From Candidatus Riflebacteria bacterium HGW-Riflebacteria-1 (GTDB lineage Bacteria > Muiribacteriota > Ozemobacteria > Ozemobacterales > Ozemobacteraceae): DNA of 64,000 bases. Location of the stretch: assembly GCA_002839445.1 (NCBI GenBank), contig PGYB01000013.1, forward strand, positions 94,079 to 158,078, written 5' to 3'. How positions within the stretch are numbered: position 1 is the first letter of the stretch; every line of letters starts with the position of its first letter. The translations under genes and the position numbers were made by a program. The notes under the pieces were generated by a model, which was not told where the DNA came from, ran no database searches, and was given only the letters and a program-made list of their open reading frames with translations. Positions 41,109-49,735 of this stretch are shown in pieces.

Positions 41109-42047
41109 ATGTTCAAATATCTTCGCGTTTCGGTTACTGATCGTTGCAATTATCGCTGCGTCTACTGCATGCCCGAAGACGGCGTTTGCAAGCAGTCACA
41201 CGATCAGATAATGCGTTATGAAGAAATTCTCTCGGTCATCAAGAGCGCTGTTGAAAGTGGAATCGAACAGGTGCGCATTACTGGCGGTGAGCCGTTGGTG
41301 CGCAATGGCATTATTGAGTTTATCGCCGATGTTGCCAGAATCCCTGGACTGAACGATCTGACGCTTACCACTAACGGTGCATTGTTGACGAGATACGCGC
41401 CGGCCCTCAAAAAAGCCGGATTGAACCGGGTTAACATCAGTCTTGACTCGCTTAACCCGAGGGTGTTTGCTGAAATTACCCGCGTTGGCAGTCTCGATGA
41501 AGTTATCGCCGGCATTGACGCGGCGATCGCTGCCGGATTAAACCCGGTAAAGCTTAACACCGTGCTTATTCCCGGCACTAACGATGGCGAAATCATGGAT
41601 TTTGTTGATTTTGCCGTTGCCAGAAAGATTTCAGTGCGATTCATCGAACGAATGCCCTTTAATGCCGAAGAGCTCAAAGCAGACCAGTATATTTCTGAAG
41701 ATCAGGTGCTGGCGGTGATTTCGCAAAAATACCAGCTTGAAAAAAATACTGACGAGTCTTTGGGCCCGTCGAGTGACTACCGCGTTGTCGGCAGTGGGGC
41801 GGGGGTTGGCTTTATCAGTTCGCGCTCGCACCCTTTCTGTCAGCGCTGCACCAGGCTGCGCCTGACTTCGAGCGGCTATCTGCTGCCCTGCCTTGATTCA
41901 AAGGTCGGCGTCAAGGTCAGAGGTCTCACTCCTGATCAGGTCAAAGAAACGATTGAACAGCTTTTTAACGAGAAATCATCCTGGCAGAAGCAGCATGCCT
42001 GCTACGCGTCAACTTTCGAGTCGTCACTTTCCAAAATAGGCGGTTAA
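41109..42047 (+). CDS. moaA: GTP 3',8-cyclase MoaA
   Basis: 312 residues. Radical SAM cluster C13-x3-C17-x2-C20, then TGGEPL, NISLDSL, and the second cluster CQRCTRLRLTSSGYLLPCL; ends in the MoaA glycine-glycine motif (SKIGG). It converts GTP to 3',8-cH2GTP in molybdenum cofactor synthesis. Length near the usual 320-330. MoaC, MoaB and others are not next door; the ROK gene follows after 12 bp, so the transcript mixes pathways. Confidence 0.95.
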   Translation: MFKYLRVSVTDRCNYRCVYCMPEDGVCKQSHDQIMRYEEILSVIKSAVESGIEQVRITGGEPLVRNGIIEFIADVARIPGLNDLTLTTNGALLTRYAPALKKAGLNRVNISLDSLNPRVFAEITRVGSLDEVIAGIDAAIAAGLNPVKLNTVLIPGTNDGEIMDFVDFAVARKISVRFIERMPFNAEELKADQYISEDQVLAVISQKYQLEKNTDESLGPSSDYRVVGSGAGVGFISSRSHPFCQRCTRLRLTSSGYLLPCLDSKVGVKVRGLTPDQVKETIEQLFNEKSSWQKQHACYASTFESSLSKIGG

Positions 42048-42059
42048 AGGAATTATAAT

Positions 42060-43013
42060 ATGGCAAAAGCACCAAAACTTAGTCTTGGCGTAGATCTTGG
42101 CGGCACAAAAATCGCTGCTGGCCTTTGTCAGGAGGGCGAGATTCTCAAGAAAGTCATATTTCCTACTCAGGCCGCCGCTGGCTTTGACAGCGTCATTTCG
42201 GTGATTCTCGGCGCGGTTGAAAGAGTGCTGGAGGGCCGTGACCATAAAGATATTCTCGGACTGGGCATTGGCTCTGCCGGCCAGGTGAATGCCGAAACCG
42301 GTGAAGTAATCTACGCGCCGAACCTTAAATGGAAGAATGCGCCCCTGGGCAGTACGCTCGCCAAAGCGCTCAAGCTCAAGGTTCAGGTGCTTAATGATGT
42401 GCGCGCAGCGACAGTGGCCGAGCACAAATTCGGCAACGGCAAAGGGCTGGAGAATTTTGCCAACATTTTTATCGGAACCGGCGTCGGCTCTGGTTTTGTT
42501 GTCAACGGCCAGCTGCTTAATGGCGTTACCAACTCAGCCGGAGAAATCGGGCATGTCTGCATGGATCCCGAAGGGCCGGTATGTGGCTGTGGCAACAAAG
42601 GTTGTCTTGAGGCATTCGCGTCTGGCACCGGCATGGAAAACTATGTTAAAGCCCAGCTTAAAAGCGGTCGCAAGAGCGTTATCAAAGAACTTGCCGAAAG
42701 TAAATTTGAAAATGTCAGGGGTCCGCTGATCGGCAAGGCCGCTGATCAGGGCGATGAACTGGCAATAGAGGCGATCGCAAGGGTGGGGCACTATCTTGGC
42801 ATCGCGGCTGCGAACATTCATACCATGCTTAATCCCGACGTAATTCTTCTCGGTGGTGGCATGATGGCGCTCAAAAAATATTTTATGCCGACGCTTTTGC
42901 AAACCATGAAAATACACATTCTGCCGGTCGCCGACCACGGCCGCGAGCTGGTGCGCGACGCGAAATTTGAGAATGATGCCGTTCTCCTTGGGGGCTCGGC
43001 GATTTTTGCATGA
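42060..43013 (+). CDS. ROK-family glucokinase-like kinase
   Basis: 317 residues. ATP-binding GVDLGGTKIAAGL; zinc motif GHVCMDPEGPVCGCGNKGCLEAF (C-x-C-x4-C type). It phosphorylates glucose or a related hexose using ATP. It overlaps the next gene by 4 bp, so the two are coupled. Confidence 0.92.
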   Translation: MAKAPKLSLGVDLGGTKIAAGLCQEGEILKKVIFPTQAAAGFDSVISVILGAVERVLEGRDHKDILGLGIGSAGQVNAETGEVIYAPNLKWKNAPLGSTLAKALKLKVQVLNDVRAATVAEHKFGNGKGLENFANIFIGTGVGSGFVVNGQLLNGVTNSAGEIGHVCMDPEGPVCGCGNKGCLEAFASGTGMENYVKAQLKSGRKSVIKELAESKFENVRGPLIGKAADQGDELAIEAIARVGHYLGIAAANIHTMLNPDVILLGGGMMALKKYFMPTLLQTMKIHILPVADHGRELVRDAKFENDAVLLGGSAIFA

Positions 43014-43948
43014 AACCGCTTTACCCGGCTATATTTAGCGAGAATCAGGCCAGCAGGCTGGTCTGGGCCATGCTGCCCGAGAATCAGGTATTTTTTAACC
43101 ACCTGATCAACAGCAGCAGAAACTTTCCGAGTCTCATTCTCGCTTTTTCTGCTGCTGACGGGCTCGCAGATACTGCTGCCGTTCTGGCAGAGAGCTTTCT
43201 CAATTGCGGTATTAACGTTTTCATGCCCGGCGAAGCCGCTCCGTTATGCTCGCTTTCGCAAGCTCTTATAAGCCGGAACATGCCGTTTGGCCTTTATCTT
43301 GACCGCGTTGACAGCCATTCAATGCTCACTCTGGCGCTACTTTCAAGTCATGGCGGGCCGCTCGACGAAAAAGATGTTCTCGACGCCGTTCCGGGACATA
43401 TCGTGGCCAAAGCCGGACTCGCCGGGTCGACCGAGCTCGATCGCTATTATGTCAACAACCTTGCCGGTCTCGCCGACCGTTTTATCGAAGAAGGGCAGGG
43501 GTTCAGCAGCATCGAGATTCCATTTGCCGGTATCGAAAAAAGTTTGCGTGAGATTCCTGAGCTGCAAATCATTTTTCAGACCGATCCGAGCGGGCCAGCA
43601 GCGCGGGTCAGCGCCGACGGGCAAAGCTTGTATATTACCGGCAGAGACAAACGACCACTTTCACCCAGTGAAATAGCCGGAGATATTGCGCGCTACCTCG
43701 TTAGAGAGCGCCTTTCATCGGGCACTATCATCGGGCCGGTCGGCCATGTCAGCGATTATGCTACCGGCTGCGAAACGCTGGAAGTTGCCGGCAGCGCCTT
43801 TGACATGAGTTATCGCGCTGGTTTTTCAGATCTGCTCATCGGCTGGTGGGACGATGGCGTGCTGGCGCATCAGGGCAGCAGCTGTTTTGGCGATGCCATT
43901 CTCACCGCGATCTACTACCTTGAAGCCTGCCGCAGCACCAAAGACTGA
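43010..43948 (+). CDS. Degenerate phosphohexomutase-like protein
   Basis: 312 residues, shorter than the 450-550 of active enzymes. An N-terminal pattern resembles domain I (SAADGLADTAAVLAESFLNCGINVFMPGEAAPLCSLSQALI, i.e. the DxRxSxxxL strand-helix plan) and residues 180-310 resemble domain III (ADGQSLYITGRDKRPLSPSEIAGDIARYL; DAILTAIYYLEA). The phosphoserine T/S-x-S-H-N and the DGDxDR metal loop are absent: SSHGGPLDEKD and RVSADGQ occupy their places. So it may be a non-catalytic relative; coupled to the ROK kinase, it may regulate or bind its sugar phosphate. This is inference. Confidence 0.6.
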   Translation: MKPLYPAIFSENQASRLVWAMLPENQVFFNHLINSSRNFPSLILAFSAADGLADTAAVLAESFLNCGINVFMPGEAAPLCSLSQALISRNMPFGLYLDRVDSHSMLTLALLSSHGGPLDEKDVLDAVPGHIVAKAGLAGSTELDRYYVNNLAGLADRFIEEGQGFSSIEIPFAGIEKSLREIPELQIIFQTDPSGPAARVSADGQSLYITGRDKRPLSPSEIAGDIARYLVRERLSSGTIIGPVGHVSDYATGCETLEVAGSAFDMSYRAGFSDLLIGWWDDGVLAHQGSSCFGDAILTAIYYLEACRSTKD

Positions 43949-44130
43949 AAGCAGAAAGACTCGCACAGAGGCGCTTAGCCACAGATAATCCTTTATCCGC
44001 AGTCGCCCACAGGATGTGGGTGATTACGCCGATTTGCGCAGATAAGATGCTGTTGATCGTTGCGTAAAATGCAAAAAAATATCAGCCAATATTAATGACA
44101 AATCAATACTGACTGATACTTCTATCTTAT

Positions 44131-44175
44131 TCGTTCTCGTTCTCGTTCTCGTTCTCGTAATCGTAATCGTAATCG
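44131..44175. repeat. Hexamer microsatellite (TCGTTC)4(TCGTAA)3
   Basis: Perfect tandem array in the gap 43949-44186, ending near the RlmD-like stop. Related hexamers head the repeats at 63840, 53740 and 59051. It may be a slippage-prone start of that repeat family. Confidence 0.9.
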
Positions 44176-44186
44176 ATGTATTTGCC

Positions 44187-45527
44187 CTATTGCTTCTCAA
44201 ACAGGCAGACGAGCTCGACGTGGTGGGTGCGCGGGTAGAGGTCGATCCCGGCGGCTTCGGTGAGCTTGTAACCACTTCTGATAATGTGCGCGCTGTCGCG
44301 TTCGCAGGCTTCGAGATCGCAGAATACGCAGACAATTTTCTTTGGCTGCAGTTTTTCAAGAGTGCGGCCGATGCCTGGAGTGCCGGTGCGTGGCGGGTCG
44401 ATCAGCAGAACGTCAGGCTTGGCTTCGAACCGCGAGAGTTCTTTGATCGCGTCGCCTTCGACCAGCATCAGCCGGTCAGCAAAGCCGCTGCGGTTGATGT
44501 TTTTCACGCCGGCCCTGACTGCACCCGGATGCGATTCAATCGCTTCAACACGCGCACCCTTAGCGGCGAGAGCCAGCGTGAAGTTGCCGGCTCCGGCAAA
44601 ACCTTCGACAATTCTGATACCTGCAGCAGGTTTACATAACTCGACAACCTTGCGGATCAGCACCTGGTTCTGAAAAATGTTTCCCTGCACAAAAAACGAA
44701 GGCTCGGCGTCGTAGGGGCCACCATCAACTTCTGGCGCGATAAGGCCGGTAACGCTTACTGTTCCTTGCACCTCTTTGATCTTGCCTTCATGATTCGCGA
44801 CAGATAACCCTTTGAGATTGGCCGCGCGCATGATTTTGGTGAGATCTTTGAAGTGGTGACCAGTGGGGCGACCTTTCATGAGAACGGCGTGGCCGACAAC
44901 GCGGTCAGAACGATGCGAAGACGATGACATCAGGGTCAGGCTTTCGAGAAAAATCGGGACCTGATTGAGGATCTTGCGGGCAGCGACCAGTCGCCGTGCC
45001 AGCGCCTGCGTGATAATAGCGCAGGCGGTTACCGGAACCACGCCACCGGGAATCTGCCCGGCGAAGGCTTCAGAAGCCAGATAACCTGATTCGCGCTCTT
45101 CGTAATTGCGGCTCTGATGCAGGCGAACCCGCGGCAGATAGCGAATGATTTCGCGCGATGCTGAAAAACTGTGAAGATAGGCGTCGTTTCCGCCTGGTAT
45201 GCGGCTGAGCGTGCGCGCTATCATCGCCTGCTTTTCTTTTTTGCGGCCCTTCTCTGATAATTCGAGCAGGTCGCAACCGCCACAAGGCCCGTGAAAAAAG
45301 CAGTCGGGCTTGACCCGTTCGGGTGAGGGCTCGACCAGTTGCGCGCCAACGACCTTGCCGCCGGCGCCGAGCTCGATCTCGATCTTATCGCCGGGCAGAA
45401 AACCCGGCACGCGCAGCATAACATCGTCAATGCTGACAAAGGCCTGACCATTGCTGGTCAGACCTTCGACAATAACTAGAGAACCTGTTGCTTTGCTGGT
45501 GCTCACTTTTTCGGCACTTTCGGGCAT
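44187..45527 (-). CDS. RlmD/RumA-like 23S rRNA uracil-C5 methyltransferase
   Basis: 446 residues. TRAM domain (residues 10-65), Fe-S cysteines C76, C82, C85 in CFFHGPCGGC, and the SAM methyltransferase part: VEGFAGAGNFTLALA, DVLLIDPPRTG, and VFCDLEACERD, where the Cys is the catalytic nucleophile of this family. Such enzymes make m5U in 23S rRNA or tRNA. It overlaps phosphofructokinase by 25 bp, with aaagg before ATG 45527. Confidence 0.88.
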   Translation of the reverse strand: MPESAEKVSTSKATGSLVIVEGLTSNGQAFVSIDDVMLRVPGFLPGDKIEIELGAGGKVVGAQLVEPSPERVKPDCFFHGPCGGCDLLELSEKGRKKEKQAMIARTLSRIPGGNDAYLHSFSASREIIRYLPRVRLHQSRNYEERESGYLASEAFAGQIPGGVVPVTACAIITQALARRLVAARKILNQVPIFLESLTLMSSSSHRSDRVVGHAVLMKGRPTGHHFKDLTKIMRAANLKGLSVANHEGKIKEVQGTVSVTGLIAPEVDGGPYDAEPSFFVQGNIFQNQVLIRKVVELCKPAAGIRIVEGFAGAGNFTLALAAKGARVEAIESHPGAVRAGVKNINRSGFADRLMLVEGDAIKELSRFEAKPDVLLIDPPRTGTPGIGRTLEKLQPKKIVCVFCDLEACERDSAHIIRSGYKLTEAAGIDLYPRTHHVELVCLFEKQ

Positions 45528-46714
45528 TGCAGCCTTTCGTAGCCAGGCATACTGCCAAGCAGTGGTCTGGCGTAATTAAGAAAGTCAGTGGTTACACCAT
45601 TGCCGGATTCGTTGATGAAGGTGCGTGGCATGGACTTGGTTTCGCGTGCTACTGAAGCCAGCGGAGTCAGGAAATAATCGACCGAATAATCGCCGGTTCT
45701 TCGGATAGCGACCGAGCCGTCGACGTTGTTCCAGAGTGCGAACTGGGCGGCTTTTTCGCCGACTTCGCGGGCTTCGGCCTGGTCTACTTCTGAAACGATA
45801 CCGAGAAAACTGCGTTGCAGGTAGCCAAAGGTGTCAGAACGGACACGTTTGATTTTGAGGCGGTCTTTGATGGTTTTGCCGAGAGCGTCGCCAAGAGCAC
45901 CGGTGCCGGAAAGCTGCACGTTGCCGTGCGCATCTTTTTCTGAGTCGCCATCCATGAGGTGGGTGATGACAGGCTTGCCGTCGGCGCCCATGATGCCTTC
46001 GGAAACGGCAATGACACAGCGACCATAGCGGCTGTAAACGTCTTCGACATCCTTGAGGAAAGTATCGGTATCGAAAGTTCTTTCGGGCACGTAAATCAGG
46101 TGCGGGCCATCGTCTTCGTATTTCTGCGCAAAAGCCGATGCGGCAGTGAGAAAGCCGGCATGGCGACCCATAACGACGCCGATGTAGACGCCGGGGATTG
46201 CGAGGTTATCGAGATTGATACCGGCAAAGGCCGAGGCGACGAATTTAGCGGCCGAGCCATAGCCGGGGCAGTGGTCGGTTACGCGCAGGTCGTTGTCGAT
46301 GGTTTTCGGAATATGAATACATCTTAGCTCATACCCGGCTGCCGCGGCATTGTCGTTGACGATGCGCACGGCGTCGGCAGAGTCGTTGCCGCCATTATAA
46401 AAGAAATAGCGGACATTATGTTTCATGCAAATCTTAAAAATCTTTTCGCAATAGTCGGCATCGGGCTTGTCACGTGTCGAAAACAGTGCTGAACTCGGGG
46501 TGCAGGCAACCCTTTCGAGGTTGTGGGTAGTAGCCTGAGTCAGATCGATAAAATCTTCTTCAATGATGCCGCGAACGCCATGCAGAGCGCCATATACACG
46601 GTCAACTTCCGGAAACTTTCTTGATTCAAGAACAGCGCCAACCAGGCTCTGGTTGATAACAGCTGTCGGGCCGCCGCCTTGAGCGATGAGAACGTTGCCT
46701 ACGAGTTTAGCCAT
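45503..46714 (-). CDS. Diphosphate-fructose-6-phosphate 1-phosphotransferase (PFP)
   Basis: 403 residues with aggag upstream. GGGPTAVINQSL, FYNGGNDSADAVRI, PKTIDNDL and GRHAGFLTA are PFK-A family motifs. The Asp of GGxDS and the Lys of PKTIDND are those of PPi-dependent rather than ATP-dependent enzymes, so it probably uses PPi and is reversible. This suits low-energy fermenters. First gene of a two-gene transcript. Confidence 0.9.
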   Translation of the reverse strand: MAKLVGNVLIAQGGGPTAVINQSLVGAVLESRKFPEVDRVYGALHGVRGIIEEDFIDLTQATTHNLERVACTPSSALFSTRDKPDADYCEKIFKICMKHNVRYFFYNGGNDSADAVRIVNDNAAAAGYELRCIHIPKTIDNDLRVTDHCPGYGSAAKFVASAFAGINLDNLAIPGVYIGVVMGRHAGFLTAASAFAQKYEDDGPHLIYVPERTFDTDTFLKDVEDVYSRYGRCVIAVSEGIMGADGKPVITHLMDGDSEKDAHGNVQLSGTGALGDALGKTIKDRLKIKRVRSDTFGYLQRSFLGIVSEVDQAEAREVGEKAAQFALWNNVDGSVAIRRTGDYSVDYFLTPLASVARETKSMPRTFINESGNGVTTDFLNYARPLLGSMPGYERLQCPKVPKK

Positions 46715-46809
46715 GCGGTAATCTCCTGTTGAGTATTTTTGCTTTACACCGCGCTATTATGCCTCTGTGCCCCCTCAGAGGTCAAGTATAAGTTTTTGCA
46801 AAACATGCA

Positions 46810-46838
46810 TTGACAAAGAATTGTATGGCTCATACAAT
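46810..46838 (+). promoter_or_regulatory. Strong promoter, possibly for a leaderless mRNA
   Basis: TTGACA (46810-46815), 17-bp spacer, TACAAT (46833-46838). The ATG at 46846 is at the expected transcription start (+8 from the last base of the -10). No Shine-Dalgarno sequence is seen before any candidate start. Confidence 0.75.
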
Positions 46839-46845
46839 GCAGCCC

Positions 46846-49431
46846 ATGCTACCAGTCAAAGCCAGAAAATCAGCTAAAAAAGCAGACAAAACTCTTGTCT
46901 GCCCGCTCACAAACGACGATACACAGACCCTGGTCGCGGCGATCGAACATGCAGCCGGTGCCGAAGTGCTTTCGGCTGCGACCTGTCGTGCCCCCGGCGA
47001 GTGGGACAGCCTGCGCATTCTGGCCCGCGGCAACCACGATTCGGCTCCGGCCATAATTCGTGGTCTGCGCCCCGGCGACGTTATGCTGCACAATCATCCT
47101 GAAGGCGATCTGCAGCCCTCAGACGCTGATATTTCGGTCGCTTCGCTGTGCGGCAAATCGGGCATCGGTTTCGCGATTCACAATAACGCCTGCACTGAAT
47201 TCTACATCGTCGTCGAGCCCTTTGTTGAAAAGGCTCCAGAAGCCCTCGACGCCAACGAAATGGTCAAATTCATTTCGCATGGCGGGAAAATTGCCGCGAA
47301 ACTCGACAACTACGAGGAACGTGTCGGGCAGAAGCAGCTTATGCAAAAAATCGTCGAGGCCCTCAATACGCCTTGTCACGCTATTCTTGAGGGCGAAACC
47401 GGAATCGGCAAGAGTATGGCGTATCTGGTTCCGGCGGTGCACTACGCCCACAAAAATCGCTGTCGTGTAGCAATTTCTACCAACACGATAAATCTGCAGC
47501 ACCAGCTGGTCAATAAAGACCTGCCGTTTCTTGCTTCGATACTGCCATTTCAATTTAAATTCTGTCTGGTCAAAGGGCGCCGCAACTATCTGTGCCTGCG
47601 TCGCATGGGTGAAGCCCTCTCTGCGACCGATGGCGAGTTTCTGCTCGAAAGCGACGAAGTTGATCCATTTAACCGACTTGTTGCCTGGTCAGAAACGACT
47701 GCCGACGGCTCACTCAGCGACCTGAGCTGGGTGCCGGCCGAACCGCTGTGGGAAAAAATCTGCTGCGACAAAGACAGTTGCCCGGGCATCAAATGCCACG
47801 AATACAACGACTGCTTTTTTTACACCTCGCGGCGCCAGTCCTGCGAAGCTGATATTCTCGTGGTCAACCACTCGCTGCTTTTTTCTGACCTGGCAATGCG
47901 GGCGGTTACCTCTGAATACGCTCAGACGGCAGTTATACCAGCCTGCAAGGCGGTAATTCTCGATGAAGCGCATAATCTCGAAGAAACTGCCACCCGGCAT
48001 TTTGGTTTCAGAACCACCGCGATGGGCATGCAGCGGCTATTTGGCAAGATCTATCAGCGCCGTGGCCGTAAAGAATCAGGCACATTCTCGACGCTGTATT
48101 CGATGCTGTCGGTCGGCCGTGGCGATATTTCAGCATCTGAACGCGCCGCGCTTCTCCAGGAAATCAGCGAAGAGCTGATTCCGACCCGTCTTGAGTGCGC
48201 CGACATGAGTCGCACTCTCTTTGACAGCATCAGCGGCTTTTTTGTTGACCCTTCGCGCGCCGCTGTTGGTGAACATCGCATCAGAATCGGCCAGCGCGAA
48301 GAAAAACGCCCTGAATTCGAGACCCTGGTGCATCACTCTACCAGGCTGCGCGACGAGTGTAAAAGGCTCAGCGCCCGCATGAAAAAATTCGCGCGGCGCA
48401 TTAACGCGCTGCTCAACGAATACGATGACGACGCCGAGCATTTTGAGCTGCCACTTGTCGAAATCGGCTCTTTTGCTGGCCGTCTCGACGAGGTGACCTC
48501 GTCGCTGAACATGCTTTTTGATGTAGCGGCAGCCAACCGCGAGCTTTTCGTACATTTCTTCACGACGACGATCAGAAAAAGCGGTATTTACACCGCATTT
48601 CATTCGCTGCCTATCGTTGTGTCGCAGCCGATGCTTGACTATTGTTTTAACAAGATTCCGTGCACTATTCTGGTTTCCGGAACCCTGACCACGGCGCACA
48701 ATTTCAATTTTATAAAAAACCGTCTCGGGCTCGACAACGCAGAGTTGTCGCCGGCTCCCATCGAAGGCCTTTTCCCGTCGCCTTTTGATTACCAGAAACA
48801 GGCGCGGCTGTTTGTGCCGACCGATATTCCTGATCCGGCAAGTCCGATGTTTGTCGAAAAAGTCAGTGGCCCGCTGCTTGATATTATCAGGGCATCGCAG
48901 GGTGGGGCGCTGGTCTTGTGCACGTCTTACGGTCATCTCAACCAGTTTTACAGTAACCTCGCCGGCCAGCTTGCCGCCGAGGGGCTCGAATGTTACAAGC
49001 AGGGCGAGCTTGAACGCCATTATCTGCTCGAACTCTTTAAAGAGGACGGTAATGCCGTGCTGTTTGCCACCGACAGTTTCTGGGAAGGCGTCGACATACC
49101 CGGTTCGGCGCTGCGCAACCTGATTATCACGCGTCTGCCGTTTGCCATGCCCAATGACCCGGTTCTCGAAGCGCGCAACGAAAAGATCAAAGAGGCCGGT
49201 GGCAACCCGTTTCGCGATTATCAGCTGCCGATGGCGGCGATAAAACTCAAGCAGGGTTGCGGGCGCCTGATCAGGCATAAAGAAGATCGCGGCACCATCT
49301 GGTTGCTTGATAACCGCATTGTCAGCAAAAGCTACGGCAGTTTTTTTCTCGAATCACTGCCTCAAATGCCGGTTCTGCGCGGCAAATTCGCTGCCCTCGC
49401 CGCTATGGCCCGCAAATTCTTCGAAGAGTAA
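46846..49431 (+). CDS. DinG-like helicase with N-terminal JAB/RadC-like domain
   Basis: 861 residues from ATG 46846; the open frame runs 12 codons upstream, but the promoter occupies that stretch. The N-terminal ~150 residues include VMLHNHPEGDLQPSDADIS, a JAMM motif (HxHP...SxxD) like RadC. Then an XPD/DinG helicase: Walker A EGETGIGKSMAYLVP, cysteine-containing insert (CLVKGRRNYLCL, CCDKDSCPGIKCHEYNDC) fit for a 4Fe-4S cluster, DEAH LDEAHNLEE, and late motifs DSFWEGVDIPG and QGCGRLIR. Role likely in 5'-3' DNA unwinding during repair or R-loop removal; the JAMM domain may bind or cut a partner. Confidence 0.88.
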   Translation: MLPVKARKSAKKADKTLVCPLTNDDTQTLVAAIEHAAGAEVLSAATCRAPGEWDSLRILARGNHDSAPAIIRGLRPGDVMLHNHPEGDLQPSDADISVASLCGKSGIGFAIHNNACTEFYIVVEPFVEKAPEALDANEMVKFISHGGKIAAKLDNYEERVGQKQLMQKIVEALNTPCHAILEGETGIGKSMAYLVPAVHYAHKNRCRVAISTNTINLQHQLVNKDLPFLASILPFQFKFCLVKGRRNYLCLRRMGEALSATDGEFLLESDEVDPFNRLVAWSETTADGSLSDLSWVPAEPLWEKICCDKDSCPGIKCHEYNDCFFYTSRRQSCEADILVVNHSLLFSDLAMRAVTSEYAQTAVIPACKAVILDEAHNLEETATRHFGFRTTAMGMQRLFGKIYQRRGRKESGTFSTLYSMLSVGRGDISASERAALLQEISEELIPTRLECADMSRTLFDSISGFFVDPSRAAVGEHRIRIGQREEKRPEFETLVHHSTRLRDECKRLSARMKKFARRINALLNEYDDDAEHFELPLVEIGSFAGRLDEVTSSLNMLFDVAAANRELFVHFFTTTIRKSGIYTAFHSLPIVVSQPMLDYCFNKIPCTILVSGTLTTAHNFNFIKNRLGLDNAELSPAPIEGLFPSPFDYQKQARLFVPTDIPDPASPMFVEKVSGPLLDIIRASQGGALVLCTSYGHLNQFYSNLAGQLAAEGLECYKQGELERHYLLELFKEDGNAVLFATDSFWEGVDIPGSALRNLIITRLPFAMPNDPVLEARNEKIKEAGGNPFRDYQLPMAAIKLKQGCGRLIRHKEDRGTIWLLDNRIVSKSYGSFFLESLPQMPVLRGKFAALAAMARKFFEE

Positions 49432-49484
49432 CCGCAAATACATCCACAGATTTCACAGATGTCCGCAGATTTTTTTTTGTATTT

Positions 49485-49581
49485 ATCTGCGCCAATCGGC
49501 CTGCTTAATCTGCGGATGCTCTTTCTCGTTGCTACGATGTTTCTTCGTGTCTTAGCGGCTTAGTGCGAGTTCTCCCGGCAG
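49485..49581 (+). repeat. 97-bp direct repeat, unit 1
   Basis: Differs from 49638-49734 at two of 97 positions. Contents: ctgcgccaatcggcctgctt, ctctttctcgttgctacgat, cgtgtcttagcggcttagtg, gagttctcccggcag. In the gap 49432-49735 no gene is seen. Confidence 0.9.
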
Positions 49582-49637
49582 TGCTAAGGGACAGCGTGTT
49601 TGTATTTTTTCGGCCCTTGCTGTTTCTTTTGCAACTA

Positions 49638-49734
49638 ATCTGCGCCAATCGGCCTGCTTAATCTGCGGATGCTCTTTCTCGTTGTTACGATGTTTCTTCG
49701 TGTCTTAGAGGCTTAGTGCGAGTTCTCCCGGCAG
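49638..49734 (+). repeat. 97-bp direct repeat, unit 2
   Basis: See unit 1. It ends one base before the stop codon of the ankyrin gene; 56 bp of unrelated sequence separate the two units. Confidence 0.9.
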
Positions 49735-49735
49735 G

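Noticed and set aside
44131..44175. CRISPR array
   Set aside because: Hexamer tandem repeat with no spacers and no cas genes.
48130..49278. 382-codon open frame on minus strand within the DinG gene
   Set aside because: Antisense shadow of a motif-rich helicase; composition is that of a reversed coding strand.
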